Of a stretch of DNA of 44,678 nucleotides, positions 31,840 to 40,994 are shown piece by piece. The notes beneath the pieces are model-generated. The model was not told the DNA's origin and did no database searches. It was given only the letters and a program-made list of their open reading frames with translations. Source of the DNA: Planctomycetota bacterium (GTDB taxonomy: Bacteria > Planctomycetota > Planctomycetia > Gemmatales > Gemmataceae); NCBI GenBank assembly GCA_016177925.1, contig JACOUH010000130.1, positions 1 through 44,678 of the forward strand, written 5' to 3'. Position numbers and translations under genes: made by a program. How positions within the stretch are numbered: position 1 is the stretch's first letter; each line of letters begins with the position of its first letter.

Positions 31840-33069
31840 CTACTTCTCGCCGATGCAGAACAGGTGTTTTGCCCCGCGCAAGAACAGCCGGCCGTCCGCG
31901 ATGGCCGGCGAGGCAACGATGTCCTCGCCCAGTTCATTCTTCGCCAGTACCTCGAATTCCCGGGCCGCCTTTACGACCGTGACGACCCCGCCCTCGCCGG
32001 TGAAGTAGACCTTGCCGTCGCCGGCCACCAACGATGCTCGGTGGTTGCCGCCCATGCGCTCGCGCCACACACGCTTGCCTGTCTCGACGTCGAGGCAGTT
32101 GCCCCAGCCGTTGTCCTCGACGAAATAGAAGTGCCGCCCGACACATACCGGCGACGGCACGTACGCCGTGCCGCTCTTCGCCTTCCATATGATGTTGCTC
32201 TTCGTCAGGTCGCCGGTCCGGCCGTCCAGACGGATCGCGACCGCCTGGAAGGGATCGCCCGAGATGGCAAGGAGGCGGTCGCCACTCGTCACCGGGCTGA
32301 TGATGCACTGCATGTTCATCCCACCGACCGTCCACAGCTCGGCACCGGTCTCGGGGTCGTAGCCCTTGATCGCGTAGCTGCCGACGGCGATCAGCTGCGT
32401 CCTGCCCTTGACGTGGACAGCGAACGGGCTCGTCCAATTGATGCCGACGTCGCGGGGCGTCTTCCAGCGGTTGGCGCCGGTCGCGGCCTCGACGGCCAGC
32501 AAGTACGATCCGCCCCAGTGATCGACCTGGACGATCAGCTTTTCGCCCAGCAACAGCGGCGAGGAAGACATGCCCCAGCGATTGCGGAACGCTCCGTACT
32601 CCTGCGCCAGCGAGCGAACCCACACCGGCCGGCCGTCGAGGTCGACACAGACCAGTTCGCTCGTGCCAAACAGGGCGAACACGCGCTTGCCGTCAGTTGT
32701 TGGGGTCGGCACCGCCATTCCGCCGGGGGCGAACAGCCCCTCGGGAAGCGCCGAGCCGAAGAACCGCGTGTGCCAGAGCAGACGCCCATCGACGACGCGA
32801 TAGCAGAGCAGGTGCAGCCGATCGTTATGCCGGCCGTCCGAGTTGGTCAGATAGAGGCGGTCGCCCCAGACGACCGGGGCACTGACACCTGCCCCTTGCA
32901 GCGGAACCTTCCAGCGGACGTTCTCCGTGGTGCTCCAGCGGACGGGCAGGTTCTTCTCGGTGCTGGTGCCATCGCCCGCCGGCCCGCGCCACCCCGGCCA
33001 GTTGTCGGCCCGCACCTCAGCGGACAGCAGACAGCAGAGAGAGAGAAGAAACGCGTATCGAGTGCTCAT
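31840..33069 (-). CDS. Secreted PQQ-type beta-propeller (BamB-like) protein
   Basis: Encodes 409 residues. A signal peptide (about 1-22, ending SAEVRA) is followed by NWPGWRGPAGDGTSTEKNLP, the standard opening of planctomycete PQQ-repeat proteins. Blades follow with phrases such as VWGDRLYLTNSDG, LLWHTRFFG, VFALFGTSELVCVDLDGRPV and IKGYDPETGAELWTVGG. These are eight-bladed propellers; this one lacks the catalytic residues of PQQ dehydrogenases and is probably a binding or assembly protein in the periplasm. It lies downstream of the HEAT-like gene on the same strand, separated by a 56-nt palindrome. Confidence 0.9.
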   Translation of the reverse strand: MSTRYAFLLSLCCLLSAEVRADNWPGWRGPAGDGTSTEKNLPVRWSTTENVRWKVPLQGAGVSAPVVWGDRLYLTNSDGRHNDRLHLLCYRVVDGRLLWHTRFFGSALPEGLFAPGGMAVPTPTTDGKRVFALFGTSELVCVDLDGRPVWVRSLAQEYGAFRNRWGMSSSPLLLGEKLIVQVDHWGGSYLLAVEAATGANRWKTPRDVGINWTSPFAVHVKGRTQLIAVGSYAIKGYDPETGAELWTVGGMNMQCIISPVTSGDRLLAISGDPFQAVAIRLDGRTGDLTKSNIIWKAKSGTAYVPSPVCVGRHFYFVEDNGWGNCLDVETGKRVWRERMGGNHRASLVAGDGKVYFTGEGGVVTVVKAAREFEVLAKNELGEDIVASPAIADGRLFLRGAKHLFCIGEK

Positions 33070-33080
33070 ATCTTCCCCTT

Positions 33081-33136
33081 TCGTTTAGCCGCGACGCGCC
33101 AGCGGAGCGCTCCGCTGGCGCGTCGCGGCTAAACGA
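33081..33136. repeat. Perfect 56-nt palindrome
   Basis: 33081-33106 pairs exactly with 33111-33136, and the four central bases gcgc are themselves palindromic, so all 56 bases form one perfect palindrome without a loop. It lies between two co-directional secreted-protein genes. Its core (gcgacgcgccagcg) belongs to the same family as 35714-35770 and 40786-40838. Confidence 0.95.
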
Positions 33137-33159
33137 AGCAGCCATTGCTGGACAACCCC

Positions 33160-34314
33160 TTACTTCCCCTCCGGCAGTGCCGTTGCGAACACCAGCCCTT
33201 TGCCTGACGTATCCGTGATGCGCAGCACGAATTCCCAGTTCGGTTCTTTGTTCGTCGGCGTCACCGGCGCCTGGCAGACCTTGACCAGCACCGTGTTGAT
33301 CCCGGCACGAAGACGGGCGCGGAAGCGGTGCCGGTCGAGCCGCACGCCATTGCGGTACTCCTCGAAGCCGAAAACCCGCTCACCGTTGACCCAGACCGTG
33401 AAGTTGTCGTCGGCAGCGCCCCGGAACTCGACCTCGCGCGGCGCCTCGGCCCGGAAGGACGTGAAGGCGTAGGCGACCGCGTCCTCGGCTGCGCCGAGCG
33501 CCTGGTGCAGGTCGACGAAGTTCGGGAACCGGATGGCCGGTGTGTTGACGACGCGGTTGTGCTTCCACTGCAGTTTCTTGCCGTCCTTGCCGTCAAACGT
33601 CTCCTTCAGGTCGACCTTCTTTTCAGGGGGATAAACGGTTGCGAAGCCCTTCATGCCGTGGGCGTCGAACGGCCCGACGACGTACCAGTCGCCCAGGAAG
33701 CCCATGTGCTCGGCGACGCTGACCTCGACGCCCAGCGTCTTCAGCCGTGCCGCGATCTGCCGTCCCTGGTCAACATCACGCGTCGCGGCGAAGGCTTGGC
33801 GGTAGGCGGCGATGGCTCGCCCGCGCGGCATCGTCTTGTCGCGGTCGAGCCGGGCGAGCCGCTGCTCGATCGCGTCGTAACGAAACTCGGGGTCGTCAAG
33901 CCAGCCAGCCAGCAGCCGCTCACTCGTGCCGGGCCGCAGCCGCTCGACCACGTCGAGGGCGAGCCGGCGAGCGCGGCCGCGACGCTTCGGATCCTTCGCA
34001 AAGGCGAGCAGGGCGTCGGCGTCGAGGCCCTTGCCGCCGGCGTTCAGCTCGCGGTCGACAATGCGGTCGAAGGCGGTGCGCAGCCAGTTGGCAGCAACGG
34101 TGTCGGGCGTGTCCAGGGCATCGAGCACACGGGGCAGGACGGCGGGCCCGCGAGCGACCAGCTTCTCCCACGCCGCTCGCGCCGCCGGAGAGCCCGCCCC
34201 CTCCTTCGACACGGACCGGACGTCCCGAAGGAGTTGGTCTACCTCATCCGCCCGGGTCAGAGTGCCAAGCCAGAGCGCGATCAACAGGCAGAGGGGATAT
34301 TCACGACGGAGCAT
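33160..34314 (-). CDS. Secreted HEAT-like / jelly-roll protein, unknown function
   Basis: Encodes 384 residues. The start is the ATG at 34314 because GAGGA precedes it; an ATG four codons upstream lacks a site. After a signal peptide (ending LTRA) the N-terminal half is helical and resembles HEAT repeats (AWEKLVARGPAVLPRVLDAL, then DDPEFRYDAIEQRLARL). The C-terminal half contains FLGDWYVVGPFD and FRGAADDNFTVWVNGERVFGF, phrases of carbohydrate-binding or PA14-like jelly rolls seen in planctomycete secreted proteins. It probably lies in the periplasm. It is first in a two-gene set with the PQQ protein. Confidence 0.75.
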   Translation of the reverse strand: MLRREYPLCLLIALWLGTLTRADEVDQLLRDVRSVSKEGAGSPAARAAWEKLVARGPAVLPRVLDALDTPDTVAANWLRTAFDRIVDRELNAGGKGLDADALLAFAKDPKRRGRARRLALDVVERLRPGTSERLLAGWLDDPEFRYDAIEQRLARLDRDKTMPRGRAIAAYRQAFAATRDVDQGRQIAARLKTLGVEVSVAEHMGFLGDWYVVGPFDAHGMKGFATVYPPEKKVDLKETFDGKDGKKLQWKHNRVVNTPAIRFPNFVDLHQALGAAEDAVAYAFTSFRAEAPREVEFRGAADDNFTVWVNGERVFGFEEYRNGVRLDRHRFRARLRAGINTVLVKVCQAPVTPTNKEPNWEFVLRITDTSGKGLVFATALPEGK

Positions 34315-34436
34315 GGGAGTCCTCATGCGGAGGGATGGTGTGGGGCGGCGTGTGGGTCGCCCCGGCTGGTGCTGATAACATTACGATGAAGGCACGCGGA
34401 TTCAAAGGCCCCGCTCGACGCATGAGGACCGCTCGT

Positions 34437-35672
34437 ATGGAAACGGATTCCCTCCGACACCATCTGGAAGCCCACTTCCCCCAACACCTCGCCCTGCTCG
34501 AAGACTGGGTCGGCGTCAATACGCACACGGAAAACGCCGCCGGGGTGAATGAACTCGGGCGCCGCACCGCCGAGGCGTTCGCCCGCCTGGGCTTCGAGGC
34601 CCAGACGGTGCCCTCGGCGCATCCCTGGGCCGGCCGGCACCTGTTCCTCACTCGCCGCGGCGCGACCGACCGCACTGTCGTGATGGTTTCGCACCTGGAC
34701 ACTGTTTTCTCGCGCGACGAGGAGCAGAAATTCGACTTCCGCTTTCGACGAGAGGGCGACAAGCTCTACGGCCCCGGCGTTGCCGACATTAAGGGCGGGA
34801 CGGTCATGGCCCTGATGATGCTCGACGCCCTGCGGGCGGCCTGCCCGGCGGAGTTTGACGACGTGACGTGGCACGTCGGCCTCAACGCCCTGGAGGAGAA
34901 GCTCGACGACGAGTTCAACCGCCTGCTGCGCGAACGATTGACCGGGCCCGCCCTGGCGGTGCTGGTGTTCGAGGCCGGGGCCGACTGGGAGGGCCGCTGG
35001 CCGCTGGTTGTGGCCCGCAAGGGGCGGGCGGAGTTCCGCATCGAGGTCGAGGGCCGTGGGGCGCACGCCGGGGCCGACTACTGGAAAGGGAGAAATGCGA
35101 TCGTCGATGCCTGCCGCCTCCCGCCACGGCTGGAGGCGCTCTCCGACCGGACGAAGGAGCTGACGGTCAACGTCGGCCGCATGGTCGGCGGCACCGAGGT
35201 CAACTGCGTCCCGCAGGAGGCTGTCCTCCTTGGCGAGATCCGAGCGTTCCGCGAGGAGTACGTGCGCGAGGGCTGGGGCGGAGTTCGGCACGTCGTCGAC
35301 GACTTCAACCGCGACCTGAGCGGAGTCGGGGCGAGGGCGGCCGTGACGCTCACCGAGATGCTGCCGGCGTGGCCGCGCAACGAGGCGACGGAAGGACTGT
35401 TCGCGGTCTGGGAGGCGGCGGGGGCAACCACGGGCCTGGCGCCGGTGGTGCGGCAGGAGCGCGGCGGACTCAGCGACGGCAACCTGTTCTGGCACGACCA
35501 GCCGACGCTGGACGGCCTCGGCCCGACGGGAGCCAATACGCACCAGTCGAAGCGCAGCGAGGACGGCACGGGAGAGCCGGAGTTCGTGCGGGTCTCATCA
35601 TTCGTGCCGAAAGCCCTGCTGAACTGCGTCGCGGTCCTGTTGCTGCTCCGCAACCCCGCATTCCGGCCGTGA
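34437..35672 (+). CDS. M20 family metallopeptidase
   Basis: Encodes 411 residues. The ATG at 34437 is chosen because gagga lies nine bases upstream. The zinc-binding and catalytic motifs are VSHLDTVF (His86, Asp88), GPGVADIKGG (Asp117) and NALEEK (Glu153/Glu154), the order of carboxypeptidase G2-like M20 peptidases. The dimerisation domain is at about residues 190-310, including GRGAHAG. The last metal ligand region is GANTHQSKRSE. It likely trims an amino acid from a peptide or acylated substrate in the cytoplasm; no signal is seen. Confidence 0.9.
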   Translation: METDSLRHHLEAHFPQHLALLEDWVGVNTHTENAAGVNELGRRTAEAFARLGFEAQTVPSAHPWAGRHLFLTRRGATDRTVVMVSHLDTVFSRDEEQKFDFRFRREGDKLYGPGVADIKGGTVMALMMLDALRAACPAEFDDVTWHVGLNALEEKLDDEFNRLLRERLTGPALAVLVFEAGADWEGRWPLVVARKGRAEFRIEVEGRGAHAGADYWKGRNAIVDACRLPPRLEALSDRTKELTVNVGRMVGGTEVNCVPQEAVLLGEIRAFREEYVREGWGGVRHVVDDFNRDLSGVGARAAVTLTEMLPAWPRNEATEGLFAVWEAAGATTGLAPVVRQERGGLSDGNLFWHDQPTLDGLGPTGANTHQSKRSEDGTGEPEFVRVSSFVPKALLNCVAVLLLLRNPAFRP

Positions 35673-35713
35673 TTGCTTTCGCGTAGAATTGCGCCGAGGC
35701 GCCAGCGAAGAAC

Positions 35714-35770
35714 CTTAGCCCGACGCGCAAGCGAGGTTGACGGTGTTCCTCGCTTGCGCGTCGGGCTAAG
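35714..35770. repeat. 23-bp perfect palindromic repeat
   Basis: 35714-35736 is the exact reverse complement of 35748-35770, with an 11-nt loop. It lies between the M20 gene and the first GTPase gene, 17 bases before the latter's start, and could act as a terminator or as a control element. The core cccgacgcgc(a/c)agcgagg recurs at 40786-40806. Confidence 0.9.
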
Positions 35771-35787
35771 CAGTAAGAAAGGGGTTC

Positions 35788-37638
35788 ATGGACATCCGTG
35801 ACTACCGTGCCCTGACGAACCAGCTGGCCGAAGACCTCGGTTGGCTGGAGGAACACAGCCGCCGGCGCGGCCTCAACGACGCCGTCCTGCAGGTGTCGGC
35901 GCCGGAGCATGCAATCCAGGCCAGCGAGCTGCGCCTGGCGGCGGCCCTGGTGCGCAACGTCCTCGGCCCGCACCCCGAGCAGGCGCCGACGCCCCTGCAT
36001 ATCGCCGTCGTCGGCGGCGCCGGCACCGGCAAGAGCACCGTCGCCAACCTGCTCTCCGGCGCCCCCGCCGCCGAGACCAACCCGCAGGCCGGCTTCACGC
36101 GCCATCCGATCGTCTACACCAGCAGCAACGACCGGCTCACCTGGACGGGGCACCTCGGCTTCCTCGGCCCGCTGCGGCGCGTCCCCCCGGAAACTCCCGC
36201 CAGCCTCGACGAGGATGTCTACCAGGTCCGCCGCGTCCCGCCCGACCCGACCTCCTACGATCTGCTCAAGGACTTTGTCGTCTGGGACTCCCCTGACATG
36301 ACGACGTGGGCCGCCCAGGGCCTCACCGGGCCGGCCGGCACCATCCAGGCGCCCGGCTACCTGACGCGCCTGCTCGAGGTGGCGGCCCTTGCCGACGTGA
36401 TCGTCTACGTCGCCTCCGACGAACGCTACAACGATGAGGTGCCGACGCAGTTCCTCCGCGTCCTGTTGCAGGCGAACAAGCCGGTCATCTGCGTGCTGGC
36501 CAAAATGCGCGAGGCCGACGCTCCCGCGCTGATTCAGCATTTCAAGGTGGAGGTGGTGAAGGGCCTACCGCCCGGCGTGGTGGACGTCCTGGCGATCCCG
36601 CACCTGACGCCTGAGCAGCTGGCCGACCCGGCGCGGCAGGCCAACCGCTATCGCATCCCGCTCCTGAACCAACTCGCCGTCGCCGGCCACTCGCCGGCCG
36701 CGGCCCGCAAGCGGAACGTCATCGGAGCGCTGCGGTTTTTGTTTAACGCCCAGGAGCGGTTGCTGGCGGTTGCCCGGCACGATGTCGAGGCATTGGCAGC
36801 GTGGCGGACGATGGTGCAGACCGGCCAAGTCGAGTTCGACCAGCGCTACCGCCGCGAATACCTGACCAGTGAAAAATACCGCGGCTTCGACGACGCCCTG
36901 ATTCGCCTGTTGCAGCTGCTGGAGCTGCCCGGCCTGGGCAAGATCCTCAGCGGGACCCTGTGGGTGCTGCGGACGCCGTACCGCCTGCTCAAGGGGCTGA
37001 TCGGCAAGGCGATGCGCCGGCCCGAGGCGCCGAGCCTGCCCGAGTTGCCCATCCTCGAGGACGCCCTCGGCGGCTGGCTTGACGGGCTGAGAAAGGAGGC
37101 AGCGCGGCGGTCGAGGACGCACCCGCTGTGGACGCACATCGCCCAGGGCTTTTCCAGCGGGGGACTCGGCGAACTGGCGAAGGAGCGTTTCCAGCAGGGT
37201 TTCCGCGGCTTCCAGATGGCACTGGCCGACGAAACCGACCGCACCGCCCGGGCGATCTACGAGCAACTGGAGAAGAACCCGGCGATGCTGAACACGCTCC
37301 GCGGCGGGAAGTTCGCCCTCGACGCTGCCGCCATCGCCGGAACGATCGTCTCCGGCGGCATCGGCCTACACGACCTGATCCTCGTGCCACTGGTGGCATC
37401 GCTCACGCACCAGCTCGTCGAGTTGCTGGGGAAGGGGTACGTCGACAGCCAGCGCGAGCAGACAAGGCAGAAGCAACAATCGCTGATGGGGCATTATATC
37501 TCGGCGCCGCTGGCCGGGTGGTTGGGGCAGTGGCCGGCGACGGGTGGGTCGGCGTTCGAGCGCCTGCAGCTGGCGCTGCGGCGCATTCCGCAGGCGCTGG
37601 AGCAGATCCGCAAGGCCGTCGAGACCAAAGGGCCGTGA
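35788..37638 (+). CDS. Dynamin-like / YfjP-family GTPase
   Basis: Encodes 616 residues. The ATG follows aaagggg. The GTPase domain has P-loop GGAGTGKST (76-84), a threonine in the switch region (TRHPIVYTSSN), G3 as WDSPDM (Asp167) and G4-like VLAKMREAD. A long helical part (300-500) follows, then a hydrophobic glycine-rich segment (about 510-545, AAIAGTIVSGGIGLHDLILV) that would lie in the membrane. This layout resembles bacterial dynamin-like and 50S-binding-like YfjP proteins. It is the first of two adjacent GTPase genes of the same kind. A membrane-remodelling role is inferred. Confidence 0.82.
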   Translation: MDIRDYRALTNQLAEDLGWLEEHSRRRGLNDAVLQVSAPEHAIQASELRLAAALVRNVLGPHPEQAPTPLHIAVVGGAGTGKSTVANLLSGAPAAETNPQAGFTRHPIVYTSSNDRLTWTGHLGFLGPLRRVPPETPASLDEDVYQVRRVPPDPTSYDLLKDFVVWDSPDMTTWAAQGLTGPAGTIQAPGYLTRLLEVAALADVIVYVASDERYNDEVPTQFLRVLLQANKPVICVLAKMREADAPALIQHFKVEVVKGLPPGVVDVLAIPHLTPEQLADPARQANRYRIPLLNQLAVAGHSPAAARKRNVIGALRFLFNAQERLLAVARHDVEALAAWRTMVQTGQVEFDQRYRREYLTSEKYRGFDDALIRLLQLLELPGLGKILSGTLWVLRTPYRLLKGLIGKAMRRPEAPSLPELPILEDALGGWLDGLRKEAARRSRTHPLWTHIAQGFSSGGLGELAKERFQQGFRGFQMALADETDRTARAIYEQLEKNPAMLNTLRGGKFALDAAAIAGTIVSGGIGLHDLILVPLVASLTHQLVELLGKGYVDSQREQTRQKQQSLMGHYISAPLAGWLGQWPATGGSAFERLQLALRRIPQALEQIRKAVETKGP

Positions 37639-37646
37639 CCGGGGGC

Positions 37647-37691
37647 CCGCCGCTTGCGGCTTAGCAGCCGGTGCCAAGCCGCAAGCGGCGG
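37647..37691. repeat. 16-bp palindromic repeat between GTPase genes
   Basis: ccgccgcttgcggctt (37647-37662) is the exact reverse complement of 37676-37691. It lies in the 86-bp gap between the two GTPase genes. A related phrase, cgacgcgcaagcgagg, occurs at 35721. Confidence 0.85.
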
Positions 37692-37724
37692 ATTCCGGTT
37701 TCTTCGACGTCCCGGAGGGGTGAC

Positions 37725-39516
37725 ATGAGCGCGAGCGAGACGACCGAAACCCGGAACGAGCAGTCGTTGCCCAAGGAGGAGGCGGTCTTGCGCACGTTGG
37801 CGCCAGCCCTGCGCCAGCTGGAGAAAAACCTACGCGCCTGGCTCGACGGACCCCACCGCTTCCCGCTGACCGTCATCACCCGTGCCGCCCTCGAGGGGAT
37901 CGTCACCGACCTGCGCCGCAAGGCCGACGACCTCGACGTCGACCGTCCGTTGCTGGTCCTTGTCCTGATGGGCGGCACCGGCGTCGGCAAGTCGACGCTG
38001 CTCAACGCCCTTGCGATGGACCAGGCCATCGCCCAGGCCTCGGTACAGCGGCCGACCACGCGCGACCCAGTCGTCTACTACCACGAGTCGGTGCGGCCCG
38101 ATCGTCTCGACCCCGTCCTGCGCCACTGCCGCGGTCGCCGACGTCGTGCTGTATATCGGCTCGCAGGAGAAATATCACGACAAGCTCGGCTGGGAGATTT
38201 TCCTGCAGCAGCGCAAGCGGAGGGCGTTCGCCTTCGTGTTGAACAAATGGGATCGCTGTTTGCACGCTTTTGCCAGCGGCCTCCGGCCCGACGAGGACAT
38301 GCTCCGCGACCTGAAGGGAGAGGGTTTCGACAGCCCGCTGCTGTTCCGCACCTGTGCCCAGCGCTGGGTCGACTACCAGACGTCGCAGGACGGCCAGGCG
38401 CGCGGGGAGAACGGCAGACCGGCGGGCCTGCCGGAGGGCGAGCAGTTCCGCGAACTGGTCCACTGGCTGGAGATGGGCCTGACGCGGCTGGAGATCGAGG
38501 CAATCAAAGCACGCGGTGTCAGCCAATTGCTGCAGGCGGTCGAGACGTCGCTTGCCCAGGCGTCGCCGCCGGACCTGAGCGAGCCGGCGGCGCGGACGCA
38601 GGAGGCCTGGCAGGACATCCTCAAGGAAGAGGCCCAGAGCATCGCCGAGATCCTCGTCAACACGCTCGAGCCGTACCAGCGCGAGATCGAGCATCATTTC
38701 GCCCTGGAGGGCCAGCGACGTTTCCGCGGCATCATGGCCGGCTACCTGCAGCTGTTCATGCGCTTTCGCTACATGGGCTCGTCGCTGCGCGACCGCCTGC
38801 CGATGGTCGGCAAGTCGCGCGAGCCCAGCGCGGCGCCGGCGACGTGGAACCTGGCGACGTTCACACGGGCCTGTTCCGACGCGGCGGCCAGCCGCTCGCT
38901 CGACGCTCGCAACAAGGCGCTGGCCAACCGCCTGCTCGTTGCGGCGGACGGCCAGAAGTATCCGCTCAACGTGCTGACCGAGCCGGTCGAGTCCGCGAGC
39001 CGGCTCGACTGGCGGAACCGCTACGCCCAGACCGTCGTCGAGGCCCTCAGCCAGGTCGAGCAACACTGGGTCGAGCCCAAGGGGAGTCGGCGCGTCGTTC
39101 AGACGGTCCTGGTCCTCCTGGCGAACTCGGTCCCGCTCCTCGCCTTCATTGGCGCCTTGGTGCTCCTGCTGTGGCGGATTTCAATGGTCGATGACTTCCA
39201 CCCTGCTCTCTCCGACTTGCTGATGCCCGGCTTCGTCCTGCTGGTAGTGCTGGTGATCTTCCAGGTGCTGATCGCGGTGCTGCTGCCGATGCGCTGGCCG
39301 GCGATTCGCGTCGAATTCCAGGAGAGCCTGGCGGAGCATCTGGAGCGTGAACTGCAAGGCACTTTCGCGAGCCTCCCGCGGGCCGTTGCCGAGGCCCTGG
39401 CCGACGAGCGCAAGAAGGTCGAGGCGCTGCAACGCGAGGTCGGCGAGGTGTCCACTTGGTTGCAACAGCGCGAGGAGGCCGCCCGCCACGCCATCGCCGG
39501 ATTGTACGGACATTGA
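37725..39516 (+). pseudogene. Second dynamin-like GTPase, frameshifted and lacking G3
   Basis: It starts ATG 37725 with ggaggggtgac before it. The frame reads RTLAPALRQLEKNLRAWLDG, P-loop GGTGVGKST (83-91), TRDPVVYYHESVRPDRLDPV and LRHC, then goes out of frame at about 38115-38125. From there another frame continues AVADVVLYIGSQEKYHDKLG, FAFVLNKWD (G4) and on to a C-terminal pair of membrane helices (SVPLLAFIGALVLLLWRISM). Between LRHC and AVADVV the family has a stretch of some 30-40 residues including the DTPD G3 motif, which is missing. So there is an internal deletion with a frameshift, unless the assembly is wrong here. Its partner upstream is intact. Confidence 0.78.
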
Positions 39517-39528
39517 CGGAGAGAAGTC

Positions 39529-40515
39529 ATGGCCGACGGCAAGTGGATCGAAGGGCTGGGGCCAAAGGCGCACACGGCCGAGGCAGCGCGGCGCGTGCTG
39601 GAAGTGCGCCTGCATGTCGTCCGCATTTGCTTGCCCCTCGCCGTCCACGAGGCCGACCGCGATGTCGAGCACGTCCATCGCCTCCGCGTCGCCACGCGAC
39701 GGGCCGGGGCGGCGCTGAAGATCTTTCGGCCGTGCCTGCCTGAAAAAGCCTTCCGCCGAGTCCGGAAGCAACTCCGCGCCATGCGGCGGGCCGCGGGCGA
39801 GGCGCGCGACTGGGACGTCTTCGTCGCCGACCTCCTTCAGCGCCGCAAGCAGTGCGGCGTCAAGGAGCAGCCCGGCCTCGACTTCCTGATCGGTCACGGC
39901 AGCGAACAGCGCGACGCCGCCCAGGTCCACCTCGTCGAGGCCGGCGAGGAGTACGGACCGGGGCTCGCCGAACGGATCGATGAGACCGTCAAGGGCGTCC
40001 GCGAGCCGCAGCACGACAAGACCGCGAAGATGCTGGACGACCTCGGCCGCGTCCTGCTCGGCGACCTGGTGCGCGAGTTCGACTGGGCGGCCAGTCAGAA
40101 CCTCGACGACTACGAGCACCTCCACCGGGTGCGCATCCTCGGCAAGCAGCTGCGCTACGCGATGGAGGTCTTCGCCGACTGCTTCTCTGACGTCTTTCGC
40201 GAGGAGCTTTATCCGCGTGTCGAAGAGATGCAGGAGGTCCTCGGCAACGCCAACGACAGCCACGTCGCCAGCCAGCGCCTCGGGACACTGCGCGAGCGGC
40301 TGCGGCTGAAGTGGCCGGAGGACTGGAAGCGCTACCAGCCCGGGCTCGACGCCCTGCTGCGCTTTCACCGCCGGCGCCTGCCGCGCGAGCGCGAGCGCTT
40401 CCTGAACTGGTGGCGGCGGTGGCAGACGTCCGACAGCCAGCGCCTGCACGAACTACTGCGCGACGAGCCAGTGACCATCCCGCAGGCGACGACGGCACCG
40501 CCCGGGGGCGGATGA
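39529..40515 (+). CDS. CHAD domain-containing protein
   Basis: Encodes 328 residues. The ATG at 39529 is preceded by ggagagaagtc and lies 12 bases after the GTPase pseudogene, so it was in the same operon. The CHAD helical-bundle domain shows the conserved His/Arg motif EHVHRLRVATRR (47-58), EARDWDVFVADLL and the second half's LHRVRILGKQLRYAMEVF. CHAD domains bind polyphosphate through a basic surface, and proteins with them localise to polyphosphate granules. That function is family knowledge; the link to the GTPases is inference. Confidence 0.92.
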   Translation: MADGKWIEGLGPKAHTAEAARRVLEVRLHVVRICLPLAVHEADRDVEHVHRLRVATRRAGAALKIFRPCLPEKAFRRVRKQLRAMRRAAGEARDWDVFVADLLQRRKQCGVKEQPGLDFLIGHGSEQRDAAQVHLVEAGEEYGPGLAERIDETVKGVREPQHDKTAKMLDDLGRVLLGDLVREFDWAASQNLDDYEHLHRVRILGKQLRYAMEVFADCFSDVFREELYPRVEEMQEVLGNANDSHVASQRLGTLRERLRLKWPEDWKRYQPGLDALLRFHRRRLPRERERFLNWWRRWQTSDSQRLHELLRDEPVTIPQATTAPPGGG

Positions 40516-40520
40516 ACGCG

Positions 40521-40766
40521 TTACTGCGGCGGGACGACCGGGACAGGCGGCTCGGCCGGGAGCGCCGGCACCGGGACAGGAACCGAAACCGGGGGCAGGA
40601 CGATCGCGGCGGGCGGCGGGGCAGTCGGGGGAACCCCGACGCCCCCGAAGGAAGGCGCGTTCGGCGGCGGCATGCGCGGCGGGCAGGCGAAGTCGAGCAC
40701 GTCGGCCAGCGGCGCCGTGCTGCACCCCGCCGCCAGCACCAACAGCAGACCTGCCAGGCCCCTCAT
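40521..40766 (-). CDS. Small Pro-rich lipoprotein
   Basis: Encodes 81 residues. The N-terminus MRGLAGLLLVLAAGC carries a lipobox, with Cys15 as the acylated residue. After a short region with ACPPRMPPP the protein is Pro/Val-rich to the end (PVSVPVPVPALPAEPP), the look of a cell-wall-spanning or disordered lipoprotein. ggaggacgggaagag before the ATG is a good ribosome site. It is convergent with the CHAD gene; only five bases separate the stops. Confidence 0.7.
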   Translation of the reverse strand: MRGLAGLLLVLAAGCSTAPLADVLDFACPPRMPPPNAPSFGGVGVPPTAPPPAAIVLPPVSVPVPVPALPAEPPVPVVPPQ

Positions 40767-40785
40767 CTCTTCCCGTCCTCCGCTT

Positions 40786-40838
40786 TAGCCCGACGCGCCA
40801 GCGAGGCAACCAGCGAGCCTCGCTGGCGCGTCGGGCTA
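40786..40838. repeat. 21-bp perfect palindromic repeat
   Basis: 40786-40806 is the exact reverse complement of 40818-40838, with an 11-nt loop. The core tagcccgacgcgccagcgagg matches 35716-35736 except for one base. It lies just upstream of the small lipoprotein gene. Confidence 0.9.
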
Positions 40839-40856
40839 GAGCGGTTTGAATTTGCT

Positions 40857-40920
40857 CGTAGCACAGGCGTCTCGCCTGTGCGCTGTCGCGGTTCGGCACA
40901 GGCGAGACGCCTGTGCTACG
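40857..40920. repeat. 25-bp perfect palindromic repeat
   Basis: 40857-40881 is the exact reverse complement of 40896-40920, with a 14-nt loop. Flanking phrases (agagcggttt before, aaaacgctct after) also pair partly, extending the stem. It lies between holB and the lipoprotein gene, next to the previous palindrome. Confidence 0.9.
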
Positions 40921-40994
40921 GCCGACTGCAAAACGCTCTAAGCAGCGGTGTGGCAGAGCATCTCCGCCCGGGGGGGCCAAGGGCACTTTCCGCG

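Noticed and set aside
34386-34436. Upstream in-frame ATG starts for the M20 peptidase (34386 and 34422)
   Set aside because: The ATG at 34437 has a ribosome site at proper spacing and the homologous region starts there.
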